Source: Hyphomicrobiales bacterium (GTDB lineage Bacteria > Pseudomonadota > Alphaproteobacteria > Rhizobiales > Xanthobacteraceae). Taken from it: DNA of 11,580 bases. Below the pieces are notes generated by a model. That model saw only the letters and a program-made list of their open reading frames with translations, was not told where the DNA came from and made no database searches. Both the position numbers and the translations under genes were made by a program. Shown piece after piece: positions 1 through 5,441 of this stretch (position 1 is its first letter; every line of letters starts with the position of its first letter). Location of the stretch: contig JAPLPC010000371.1 of NCBI GenBank assembly GCA_026400425.1, positions 1 through 11,580 on the forward strand, in the 5' to 3' direction.

Positions 1-103
1 GATAGCCCGACGCGGTTTCAGCCGTGGTCTGATCCAGCAGGTTGAACAGGCGATCGAAGCCGATGGTGGAACGATAAAACGGGGTAAGATCATAGGTACG
101 CAT
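1..103 (-). CDS. Small heat-shock protein, Hsp20/IbpA family (5' end only)
   Basis: ATP-independent holdase chaperone of the alpha-crystallin family, which keeps unfolding cytoplasmic proteins soluble during heat stress. Only the first 34 codons lie in the window; the gene runs off the left edge. The visible N-terminus starts MRTYDLTPFYRSTIGFDRLF, the typical rhizobial Hsp20 opening (a short Tyr/Phe-rich arm, then GFDRLF), so the alpha-crystallin domain would lie outside. I chose the ATG at 103-101 because GGAGGA sits 7 nt upstream (116-111). An in-frame ATG at 118-116 would add MEDYL, but it overlaps that Shine-Dalgarno and lies inside the thermometer hairpin. The leader is a ROSE-type thermometer, which strongly supports the family call. 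The exact paralogue cannot be told from this fragment. Confidence 0.85.
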   Translation of the reverse strand, partial: MRTYDLTPFYRSTIGFDRLFNLLDQTTAETASGY

Positions 104-192
104 CAGATAGTCCTCCATGGAGCAACTGTTGAATAAACCCGCCCGCCATCGGGCCGGGCTTTCGTCACATGCAGCCTAGAGAGGCCTGCATG
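104..192 (-). promoter_or_regulatory. ROSE-type RNA thermometer in the hsp20 5' leader
   Basis: The minus-strand leader folds into three consecutive hairpins. HP1 (192-168) pairs CATGCA-GCCT with AGGC-TGCATG, with one bulged G and loop CTCT. HP2 (161-135) pairs AAGCCCG/CCCG with CGGG/CGGGTTT, with one bulged G and loop ATGG. HP3 (126-110) pairs GTT-CTC with GAGGAC, leaves G123 bulged, and buries the Shine-Dalgarno GGAGGA. The run TTGCTCC followed closely by GGAGGA is the hallmark of ROSE elements (Bradyrhizobium hspA, E. coli ibpA), where the bulged G opposite the Shine-Dalgarno strand is needed for temperature sensing. Expected behaviour: translation blocked at normal temperature, opened by heat. 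Pairings are read by eye; no folding was computed. Confidence 0.85.
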
Positions 193-198
193 AAGCTG

Positions 199-226
199 AT
201 ATGGGAGGGGGGCCACGGCCTGCAAG
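199..226 (-). promoter_or_regulatory. Possible heat-shock-sigma (RpoH-like) promoter of hsp20
   Basis: On the minus strand CTTGCA (226-221) is followed 15 nt later by CCCATAT (205-199). This resembles the RpoH pattern CTTGAA / CCCCATNT. It would start transcription near 192, exactly at the foot of the first ROSE hairpin. ROSE genes in Bradyrhizobium are often read from housekeeping promoters instead, so the sigma assignment is tentative. Confidence 0.45.
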
Positions 227-296
227 GGGGCCTGATAAAATCTCTCCAAGGCCAGCAAGCCCTTGAAAATAATTCAGTTTACCAGGTCGGTGCCGT

Positions 297-1244
297 ATGA
301 CGCTCGTCTCGATCCCCGCCAATCCGGTCCCCGAGGGGGCGACCTCGGGCACGATCAGGACGGCCGACGGCATTGACCTGCGCTTCGCGCGCTGGGCGCC
401 GTCAGCCGGCCACAAGGGCACGGTCTGCGTGTTCACCGGCCGCGGCGAATACATCGAAAAGTATTTCGAGACGGTGCGCGACCTGCGCGACCGCGGCTTT
501 GCAGTGGCGATGATCGACTGGCGCGGCCAGGGCCATTCGGCGCGCCGGCTGCGCGATGCGCGCAAAGGCTATGTGCGGAATTTTGCGGATTTCGAGATCG
601 ACGTCGAAACCTTCGTGAAGCAGGTGGTGATGCCGGATTGCCCACCGCCCTATTATGCGCTGGCGCATTCCATGGGCGGCGCGGTGATGCTGCGCGTCGC
701 GCATTCCGGCAAGCGGTGGTTCGATCGCATGGTGCTGTCGGCGCCGATGATCGATTTGCCCGGCCGCTCGACCTCGCTGCCGGCGCGGTTGCTGCTGCGG
801 TTCATGCGCTGGACCGGGCAGGGCGGCAACTACATTCCGGGCGGCAATGGCGAACTGGTCGGCACTTCGTCCTTCCCGGACAACAAGCTGACATCGGACC
901 CGGTGCGCTATGCGCGCAACGCTGCGATCCTCGAAGAGGATCCGACACTCGGCATCGGTGCACCGACCATCGCCTGGGCCGACTCCGCGATCCGCGCCAT
1001 GCATGGTTTTCGCGCGGCGCGTTACCCGCTCGAGATCCGCCAACCGATCCTGATGCTGGCCGCGAGTCACGATCAGGTGGTGTCCACACCGGCGATCGAG
1101 GAATTCGCCTATCACCTGCGCGCCGGGTCGCATCTCGTCATCGCCGGCGCGCGTCACGAGATTCTGCAGGAGCAGGATCGCTATCGTGAGCAATTCTGGG
1201 CGGCGTTCGATGCGTTCGTGCCGGGGACGCCGTTGTTCAAATGA
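297..1244 (+). CDS. Alpha/beta hydrolase, lysophospholipase / monoacylglycerol-lipase-like
   Basis: Predicted serine hydrolase of the alpha/beta-hydrolase fold, Hydrolase_4 group (PldB / monoacylglycerol lipase-like), 315 aa, the usual length for the family. The oxyanion-side motif TGRGEYIEKY is at about residues 48-56 and the nucleophile elbow AHSMGG at 123-128 (Ser125). The likely acid is Asp259 in SHDQ and the likely base His287 in GARHE, which completes the triad. There is no signal peptide, so it is probably cytoplasmic or membrane-peripheral. Natural substrates cannot be deduced; an acyl ester such as lysophospholipid or monoglyceride is the family expectation. The ATG at 297 has only a weak AGGT 9 nt upstream. 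The gene is divergent from hsp20 and is followed directly by a palindromic repeat. Confidence 0.85.
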   Translation: MTLVSIPANPVPEGATSGTIRTADGIDLRFARWAPSAGHKGTVCVFTGRGEYIEKYFETVRDLRDRGFAVAMIDWRGQGHSARRLRDARKGYVRNFADFEIDVETFVKQVVMPDCPPPYYALAHSMGGAVMLRVAHSGKRWFDRMVLSAPMIDLPGRSTSLPARLLLRFMRWTGQGGNYIPGGNGELVGTSSFPDNKLTSDPVRYARNAAILEEDPTLGIGAPTIAWADSAIRAMHGFRAARYPLEIRQPILMLAASHDQVVSTPAIEEFAYHLRAGSHLVIAGARHEILQEQDRYREQFWAAFDAFVPGTPLFK

Positions 1245-1250
1245 GAGTTT

Positions 1251-1333
1251 CGTCATTGCGAGCGCAGCGAAGCAATCCAGAAGCCACAAGCAAAGACTGG
1301 ATTGCTTCGTCGCAATTGCTCCTCGCAAAGACG
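1251..1333. repeat. Dispersed palindromic repeat of Bradyrhizobiaceae type
   Basis: The left arm (1251-1280) ends in GCGAAGCAATCCAG and the right arm (1297-1333) begins CTGGATTGCTTCGTCGC, so the two form a long imperfect hairpin around a 16-nt spacer. The outer edges CGTCATTGCGAG and CTCGCAAAGACG are also nearly complementary. From memory this element occurs in many copies between genes of Bradyrhizobium and Rhodopseudomonas; its antisense translation yields the common spurious peptide LRGAIATKQSS. It begins 6 bp after the hydrolase stop and ends 17 bp before the exporter start, so it may act as a 3' stabiliser or terminator. Confidence 0.85.
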
Positions 1334-1350
1334 CGTGAGGAGTGACCTTC

Positions 1351-1989
1351 ATGCTCGGCATTCACGATATCTGGCTGTTCGTTCTCTCCGGCCTGTTGCT
1401 CAACATCACGCCGGGGCCGGATACCGCCTATATCATCGGCCGCAGCGTGCAGATCGGATGGCGCGGCGGCGTAGCGGCGGCGCTGGGGATCGGGGCGGGG
1501 TGTCTGGTTCACGTCGCTGCGGCGGCGATCGGATTGTCGGCGCTGCTGGCTGCATCGTCGGTCGCGTTCACCGCCGTCAAATGGCTCGGCGCGGCGTATC
1601 TGATTTACACGGGCATCCAGATGCTGCGCACGCGCCCGTCCGCCGAAACGATCGGCGAGGCAGGCGTTAAACCTGCCATCAGTTTGTCCCAGGTATTCTG
1701 GCAGGGCGTCTTCACCAACGCACTGAACCCGAAGGTGGCGCTGTTCTTTCTGGCCTTCCTGCCGCAATTCGTCGATGCGGATGCGCCTCACAAGGCGCTG
1801 GCTTTCATCCTGCTCGGCATGATGTTCATCGGCACCGGCACAGTGTGGTGTCTTTGGGTTGCCGTGTTTGCGGCGAGAGCTGCGCGGCGCGTGCGGCAAT
1901 CGGGGCCGGCGCTAATCTGGATCAACCGCGCGCTGGGTGGTGTGTTCATCTATCTCGGCATTCGCGTCGCACTCTTGGATGCGCGGTAG
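1351..1989 (+). CDS. LysE/RhtB-family amino-acid exporter
   Basis: Inner-membrane exporter of the LysE/RhtB superfamily (homoserine/threonine/lysine-type efflux), 212 aa, normal length. Visible family marks are LNITPGPD at residues 17-24 after the first hydrophobic segment, a Gly/Ala-rich second helix (about 40-65), YLIYTGIQML (83-92), and NPKVALFFLAFLPQF (126-140), followed by two further hydrophobic stretches (about 148-172 and 190-208). I prefer the ATG at 1351 because GAGGAG (1337-1342) lies 8 nt before it; the in-frame GTG at 1342 overlaps that Shine-Dalgarno. The substrate cannot be predicted within this family. It converges on the broken TauE gene with only 3 bp between stops and no obvious terminator. 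Confidence 0.87.
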   Translation: MLGIHDIWLFVLSGLLLNITPGPDTAYIIGRSVQIGWRGGVAAALGIGAGCLVHVAAAAIGLSALLAASSVAFTAVKWLGAAYLIYTGIQMLRTRPSAETIGEAGVKPAISLSQVFWQGVFTNALNPKVALFFLAFLPQFVDADAPHKALAFILLGMMFIGTGTVWCLWVAVFAARAARRVRQSGPALIWINRALGGVFIYLGIRVALLDAR

Positions 1990-1992
1990 CGC

Positions 1993-2714
1993 TTACTTCA
2001 TCACAGCCAGCGTCGCGCTGACCGCAAGATAAATTCCGAGCAGCAACATCGCGATCAGGAACCAGCGGCGGAATTGCTCCGGCGCCATCCGGTCGCGCAC
2101 CGCCTGGCCGAGAAACATGCCGGCGAACGCTGTGATCATGGCGATGACGCCAGGCACTGCGGTCGCGGCGTTGAGCAGGCCGGCACTGGTGAGGTTGAAG
2201 GCCCCAGCTCGTTCTTCTCCATGCCGATCGACTGCATGAAGGGCATCGATGGAATCACCTGTACGCCCGTCGCAGCCGAGACCACGCCGGTGATCGCGCC
2301 GACAATGCCGCCAACCCATTTTTCGTCCCTCGGCGCGGTCTTGAACTGGAATTTCACCAGCGTCACCACGGCATAGACCACCAGCAGCACGCCGAGAATA
2401 ATGGCGCCGTATTTCGCATAGGGCCCGGTCATCAGGCCGCCGCTGAGCCAGATCGCGATGGCGGTGGTGAGCAGCAGAGGCCACAGCCGACGGATGATGT
2501 CGCGCAGATAGGGGCCGGCGAGGGTCTGCCAGATATTGGTGACGATGGCGGGCACGATGACGATGGTCAGCGCCTGCACTGGAGTCATCGTCGTGGCGAG
2601 CAGGCCCATCGAGACGGTGGGGAGGCCGAGGCCGATGACGCCTTTGACGAAACCGGCCAGTGCGAACACGACGGCGATCAGGATGAGCATGGTGTCGATC
2701 ATGGTGCGGCACAT
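1993..2714 (-). pseudogene. TauE/SafE-family sulfite/organosulfonate permease, broken by an internal deletion
   Basis: Membrane permease of the TauE/SafE family (DUF81), split over two frames. The first frame starts at the ATG 2714-2712, with GGAG 8 nt upstream. It reads MCRTMIDTMLILIAVVFALA, has the early GFVKGVIGLGLPTVSMG motif, and continues to GVQVIPSMPFMQSIGMEKNEL near 2205. Beyond that it runs out of frame to a stop at about 2136. The true C-terminus, NLTSAGLLNAATAVPGVIAM through to AVMK, continues in another frame to the stop at 1993. Between the halves the usual family segment (like VQALGLSFTVST) is absent, so about 15 residues plus 1 base appear to be deleted rather than a single base miscalled. 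Total span is 722 nt, not a multiple of 3. It is probably non-functional. It is divergent from a LysR gene that may once have controlled it. Confidence 0.82.
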
Positions 2715-2722
2715 TGACCGAT

Positions 2723-2755
2723 CTCCGTGTTCGGCACAATCTGCAGGATACGGAG
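2723..2755. promoter_or_regulatory. Inverted repeat in the tauE-lysR intergenic region, possible operator
   Basis: CTCCGT (2723-2728) and ACGGAG (2750-2755) form an inverted repeat with a 21-bp spacer in the 77-bp gap between the divergent permease pseudogene and the LysR gene. LysR proteins usually bind such gaps, but the arms do not form a clear T-N11-A box, and the left arm coincides with the Shine-Dalgarno of the permease. Weak candidate. Confidence 0.25.
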
Positions 2756-2791
2756 CATGCCTTCGGATGTAGCGAAGGCTGGAGGTGGCTG

Positions 2792-3685
2792 ATGCATTTC
2801 GATCTGGTGGATCTCCGGCTGTTCGTTGCGGTGGCCGAGGCGCGCAGCATCACCGGCGGCGCAGCGGCCGCGCATCTGGCGCTGGCTTCGGCGAGCGCCC
2901 GCATTCAGGGATTGGAAGCGGCGGTCGGCATCGCATTGCTGAAGCGCGGCCGGCGCGGCGTCACGCTGACGGCCGCGGGAGAAAGCCTGCTGGGTCATGC
3001 CCGCGTGGTGTTGCACGATGTGGAGGCCCTGCGGAGCGAGATGGCGGCCTATGCCAGCGGAAACAAAGCCAGCATCGTGTTGCTGGCCAATACCGTGGGA
3101 CTGTCCGAGCATTTGCCGAAGGCATTGGCGGCGTTTCTGCGCGAGCATCCGCAAGTGAGTCTGGAGGCGGAGGAGCGCGAGAGCGCCGACATCGCCCAGG
3201 CCATTGCCGCAGGCAGCGCCGACCTCGGCTTTGCAGCCGAGCACACGCTGCCGGATACGCTCGAGCGCTTCATCTTCAGCGAAGATCGGCTGGTGCTGGT
3301 GACCGACCAGCGCAGCGATCTGGCGTCGCGCCGGTCGATCGATTTCCGCGATGTCGTGGATCGTGATTTCATCGGGCTGACCAACGCGACGGCGTTGCAG
3401 AGTCATGTCGGCAAATACGCGGCCCGGTTGGGGGCACGGCTGAAATACCGCGCCCAGATGCGGGATTTCGATGCCATGTGCCAGATGGTGACGGCGCGTG
3501 TGGGCGTCGCCATCATGCCGGAAGTGGCGGCGCGGCGTTGTGCCCGGACGATGCCGATCGCGCTGGTGCGTATCCGCGACAGCTGGGCCAATCGCAAACT
3601 GGCGATCTGCTTCCGCGATCTGACGACGATGTCGCGTCCGGCGCAGCAACTGGTCGCGCATCTGCGCCTTGCGGCGCGGGGGTGA
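2792..3685 (+). CDS. LysR-family transcriptional regulator
   Basis: DNA-binding regulator, 297 aa, typical length. The N-terminal winged helix-turn-helix covers about residues 1-60 (DLRLFVAVAEARSITGGAAA, then the recognition helix region LASASARIQGLEAAVG, then LLKRGRRGVTLTAAG). The rest is the effector-binding periplasmic-binding-protein-like domain. I chose the ATG at 2792 because GGAGGT lies at 2781-2786 and the LysR domain begins right there; an upstream ATG at 2714 gives an unrelated leader. It is divergent from the broken TauE/SafE permease, which is the classic target arrangement, so the regulator may now be left without its target. The effector is unknown. It converges on hisN with 2 bp between stops. 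Confidence 0.88.
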   Translation: MHFDLVDLRLFVAVAEARSITGGAAAAHLALASASARIQGLEAAVGIALLKRGRRGVTLTAAGESLLGHARVVLHDVEALRSEMAAYASGNKASIVLLANTVGLSEHLPKALAAFLREHPQVSLEAEERESADIAQAIAAGSADLGFAAEHTLPDTLERFIFSEDRLVLVTDQRSDLASRRSIDFRDVVDRDFIGLTNATALQSHVGKYAARLGARLKYRAQMRDFDAMCQMVTARVGVAIMPEVAARRCARTMPIALVRIRDSWANRKLAICFRDLTTMSRPAQQLVAHLRLAARG

Positions 3686-3687
3686 TC

Positions 3688-4470
3688 TCAGGGATTGAGC
3701 AGTTTCATCGCGGCCGCATGCACGCGCGGGTCGCCAGCGGCGATGATCTTGCCGCCGTTCTGGGCCGGTTGGCCGTCCCAGGTGGTGACCACCCCGCCGG
3801 CGCCGGTGACGATCGGGATCAAGGCGGCGATGTCGTAAGGCTTCAGATCGGTTTCGATGACGAGATCGAGGTGACCGGCGGCAAGCATGCAATAGGAATA
3901 GCAATCGCCACCATAGCGCGACAGCCGGACGTGCTGCTCGACGCCCTGGAAGGTCGCGCGATCGGTCTCGTTCATCAGCAACGGGCTGGTGGTGAACAAA
4001 ACGGCCTTGTCGAGCGAATCGCAGCGGCGCGTGGTCAATCTGCGGGTGCTGCCGGCGGCGCCCTGGTAACGCGCCGAACCGTTGTCGCCGGAAAAACGCT
4101 CGCCGATATAGGGCTGGTGCATCATGCCATAGACCGGCGTGCCCCTGTGCAGCAGCGCGATCAGGGTGCCCCAGGTCGGGAAGCCCGAGATGAAAGACTT
4201 GGTGCCGTCGATCGGGTCGAGCACCCAGACATATTCGGCATCCTCACGCTCGCTGCCGAACTCCTCGCCGACGATGCCGTGCTGGGGGAAACTCTGCTTG
4301 ATCAGGCGGCGCATCACCGCCTCGGCGCCGCGGTCGGCTTCGGTGACCGGATCGAAATCGCCGGCCTTCTTGTTGTCGATGCTGAGCGATGTCCGGAAGT
4401 ACGGCAGGATGGTCTCACCCGACGCAGTGGCGAGGCGGCCGGTGAAAGCGGTGAAATCGATGACCGTCAC
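3688..4470 (-). CDS. hisN: Histidinol-phosphatase, inositol-monophosphatase family (HisN type)
   Basis: Predicted to remove phosphate from L-histidinol phosphate in histidine synthesis. It belongs to the Mg-dependent inositol-monophosphatase superfamily, which supplies this step in many Actinobacteria and alphaproteobacteria. 260 aa. Metal-binding motifs are intact: GEE at residues 68-70, DPIDGT at 85-90, and the C-terminal Asp213 in KPYDIAALIPIVTGAGG. Sequence details such as PVTEADRGAE and WGTLIALLHRG match HisN rather than SuhB or CysQ as I remember them, but another sugar-phosphate or inositol phosphatase remains possible. The start is GTG at 4470-4468 with AGGA about 7-8 nt upstream. No other his genes are nearby. 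The sRNA candidate at 4849 is divergent from it. Confidence 0.8.
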   Translation of the reverse strand: MTVIDFTAFTGRLATASGETILPYFRTSLSIDNKKAGDFDPVTEADRGAEAVMRRLIKQSFPQHGIVGEEFGSEREDAEYVWVLDPIDGTKSFISGFPTWGTLIALLHRGTPVYGMMHQPYIGERFSGDNGSARYQGAAGSTRRLTTRRCDSLDKAVLFTTSPLLMNETDRATFQGVEQHVRLSRYGGDCYSYCMLAAGHLDLVIETDLKPYDIAALIPIVTGAGGVVTTWDGQPAQNGGKIIAAGDPRVHAAAMKLLNP

Positions 4471-4848
4471 GGCAGGATCCTTTGCGCAGAGGGTTGGCGG
4501 CTGACGTCATCAACCTATATCGCGGCTGAGGGCGGGCTGCCTATGCGAGCCGCGCATTTGCCCACCGGCGCCTGATCTTGCGCGAACCGCGCAGGTATTC
4601 GCCTGCGCAGTGTGAGCAATCCAACGCGGGTCGGTGGATGACTTCAAGGATCAGAATTTGGCCCTAAGAGTGAACTCATGTTCATTTATGCGCTGCGGCA
4701 AAATAACGAGCGCTTTCTTTAAGTGCTTGATTCTAAATAATTTTGCTGTGACACGCATGCTTGAACGGTGAAAACGCCCTGCATTTTTTGCATGAGAAAT
4801 CGGTCGAAAACTCTTGCACTTCATCGTCTCGGAATGCATATTGTTGCG
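4471..4848. other. Non-coding stretch between hisN and the sRNA
   Basis: I see no convincing protein gene here. The part nearest hisN carries its Shine-Dalgarno and presumably its promoter. A 7-bp perfect hairpin GCGCAGG / CCTGCGC with a 6-nt loop lies at 4589-4608, without a T-run. From about 4640 to 4850 the base composition becomes clearly more AT-rich than the flanking genes, with runs such as AATAATTTTG; this ends in the sRNA promoter. Short open frames here lack ribosome-binding sites or family resemblance. Confidence 0.6.
4814..4842 (+). promoter_or_regulatory. Sigma-70-type promoter of the sRNA candidate
   Basis: TTGCAC (4814-4819) is followed after 17 bp by CATATT (4837-4842). Transcription would start near 4849, immediately before the first hairpin of the sRNA candidate. 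Promoter, hairpins and terminator together define a transcript of about 88 nt. Confidence 0.6.
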
Positions 4849-4936
4849 GTGCGGTAGCGCTCTGCGCTATCGCTGCCCTCCTTGGGCGTTTCCTCCCTAG
4901 ACTTGGGCCGCTTGCTTTCGCAAGTGGCCCTTTTTT
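4849..4936 (+). ncRNA. Trans-acting sRNA candidate, MmgR / alpha-r8-like
   Basis: Three stem-loops in a row. HP1 (4851-4873) pairs GCGGTAGCGC with GCGCTATCGC around loop TCT. HP2 (4875-4887) is GCCC-TCCTT-GGGC, with an anti-Shine-Dalgarno loop. The terminator stem follows at 4905-4930. Between HP2 and the terminator lies the single-stranded TTTCCTCCCT (4889-4898). As I recall, this 10-mer is the strictly conserved motif of the Sinorhizobium meliloti sRNA MmgR and its alpha-r8 family, Hfq-bound RNAs that in S. meliloti limit polyhydroxybutyrate storage under nitrogen limitation. CCTCC is complementary to GGAGG ribosome-binding sites, so translational repression of mRNAs is the likely mode. The location between a monophosphatase gene and an N-formylglutamate amidohydrolase/cpdR locus also agrees with my memory of the S. 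meliloti context. Family membership needs a covariance-model check. Confidence 0.8.
4905..4936 (+). terminator. Rho-independent terminator of the sRNA
   Basis: GGGCCGCTTGC (4905-4915), loop TTTC, GCAAGTGGCCC (4920-4930), then six T (4931-4936). The stem is 11 bp with a single G-T pair. This is the strongest intrinsic terminator in the window and gives the U-tail that Hfq binds. Confidence 0.92.
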
Positions 4937-5042
4937 CCGTCTGGATGGATTGGAGCGCGTGGTGATCGGCGCATATGGCGGGCTGAGCTTGGTCGCCGAT
5001 GTAAGAGCTGGACCCACGGTAGCGGCTCGATCGCCGCGGGCA

Positions 5043-5078
5043 GTGCGATCGCACGGCGGATCCCCGAAGGGACCGCCG
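5043..5078 (-). terminator. Stem-loop downstream of the pilin gene
   Basis: On the minus strand CGGCGG and CCC pair with GGG and CCGCCG across a TTCG tetraloop (5078-5054), 14 bp after the pilin stop codon. No T-run follows, so it is either a weak terminator or an mRNA-stabilising end. It abuts a 12-bp perfect palindrome, GTGCGATCGCAC (5043-5054). Confidence 0.4.
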
Positions 5079-5092
5079 GGATCAACCTTCGA

Positions 5093-5266
5093 TTATTTCA
5101 GCGATCCGTTGATGTCCGTGAACTTCCCGTTCAGGTTGGTGCCGAGCCCGTTAACGACGGCAATGATGGCCAGCGAAATGCCGGCTGCGATCAGGCCGTA
5201 TTCGATGGCTGTCGCGCCCGATTCATCGGCCGCAAACCGCTTTAAAACGCTCTTTAGTTTGATCAT
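5093..5266 (-). CDS. Flp/Fap-family type IVb pilin
   Basis: Small prepilin of 57 aa, the building block of Flp (tight-adherence) pili assembled by the Tad/Cpa system. The basic leader MIKLKSVLKRFAADESG ends at Gly17, followed by ATAIEYGLIAAGISLAIIAV, the class signature with Glu22 and Tyr23 and a single hydrophobic helix. TadV/CpaA-type peptidase should cut after Gly17, with the Glu at +5. I chose the ATG at 5266-5264 because the family leader starts there; AAAGGG and AGGG lie just upstream. A longer frame from 5320 adds no recognisable residues. No cpa/tad assembly genes are in the window, so this is an orphan pilin locus that would rely on machinery encoded elsewhere. Confidence 0.9.
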   Translation of the reverse strand: MIKLKSVLKRFAADESGATAIEYGLIAAGISLAIIAVVNGLGTNLNGKFTDINGSLK

Positions 5267-5321
5267 TTTCCCTGCCCTTTGTGCTGCGGATTGTTTCCGC
5301 CATGGGTAGGATGGTGGCATG

Positions 5322-5351
5322 TATCTAAGGTTGTATGAATCCCGCCGGTAA
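5322..5351 (-). promoter_or_regulatory. Possible promoter of the Flp pilin gene
   Basis: On the minus strand TTACCG (5351-5346) and TAGATA (5327-5322) are separated by 18 bp, which would give a leader of about 50 nt before the pilin start. The match to sigma-70 boxes is modest. Confidence 0.3.
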
Positions 5352-5441
5352 AAACGTGGGGTATCGCGGTTTTTTCATCGCTCTCCCCCGCACCGCGGCT
5401 CGCTGTGGCCGAGCCAGCTTCCAGCCGGCAATGCGCAGCGG

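Noticed and set aside
402..1361. Minus-strand open frame of 319 codons containing LRGAIATKQSS
   Set aside because: It begins in the palindromic repeat and runs antisense to the alpha/beta hydrolase; His/Arg-rich with no domain.
2699..3904. Minus-strand open frame of 401 codons
   Set aside because: Antisense to the LysR gene and extending into hisN out of frame; Arg/His-rich shadow.
3478..4575. Plus-strand open frame of 365 codons
   Set aside because: Overlaps the LysR 3' end and is antisense to hisN; Ala/Gly/Asp-rich shadow with no motifs.
4723..4745. Half-site TTCTAAA resembling an Irr iron-control (ICE) box
   Set aside because: The partner half TTTAGAA is missing and no iron-related gene is adjacent.
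4651..4839. Minus-strand open frame of 62 codons in the AT-rich gap
   Set aside because: No ribosome-binding site or family resemblance, and it runs across the sRNA promoter.
4761..5309. Plus-strand open frame of 182 codons
   Set aside because: It passes through the sRNA hairpins and its terminator and is antisense to the pilin gene.
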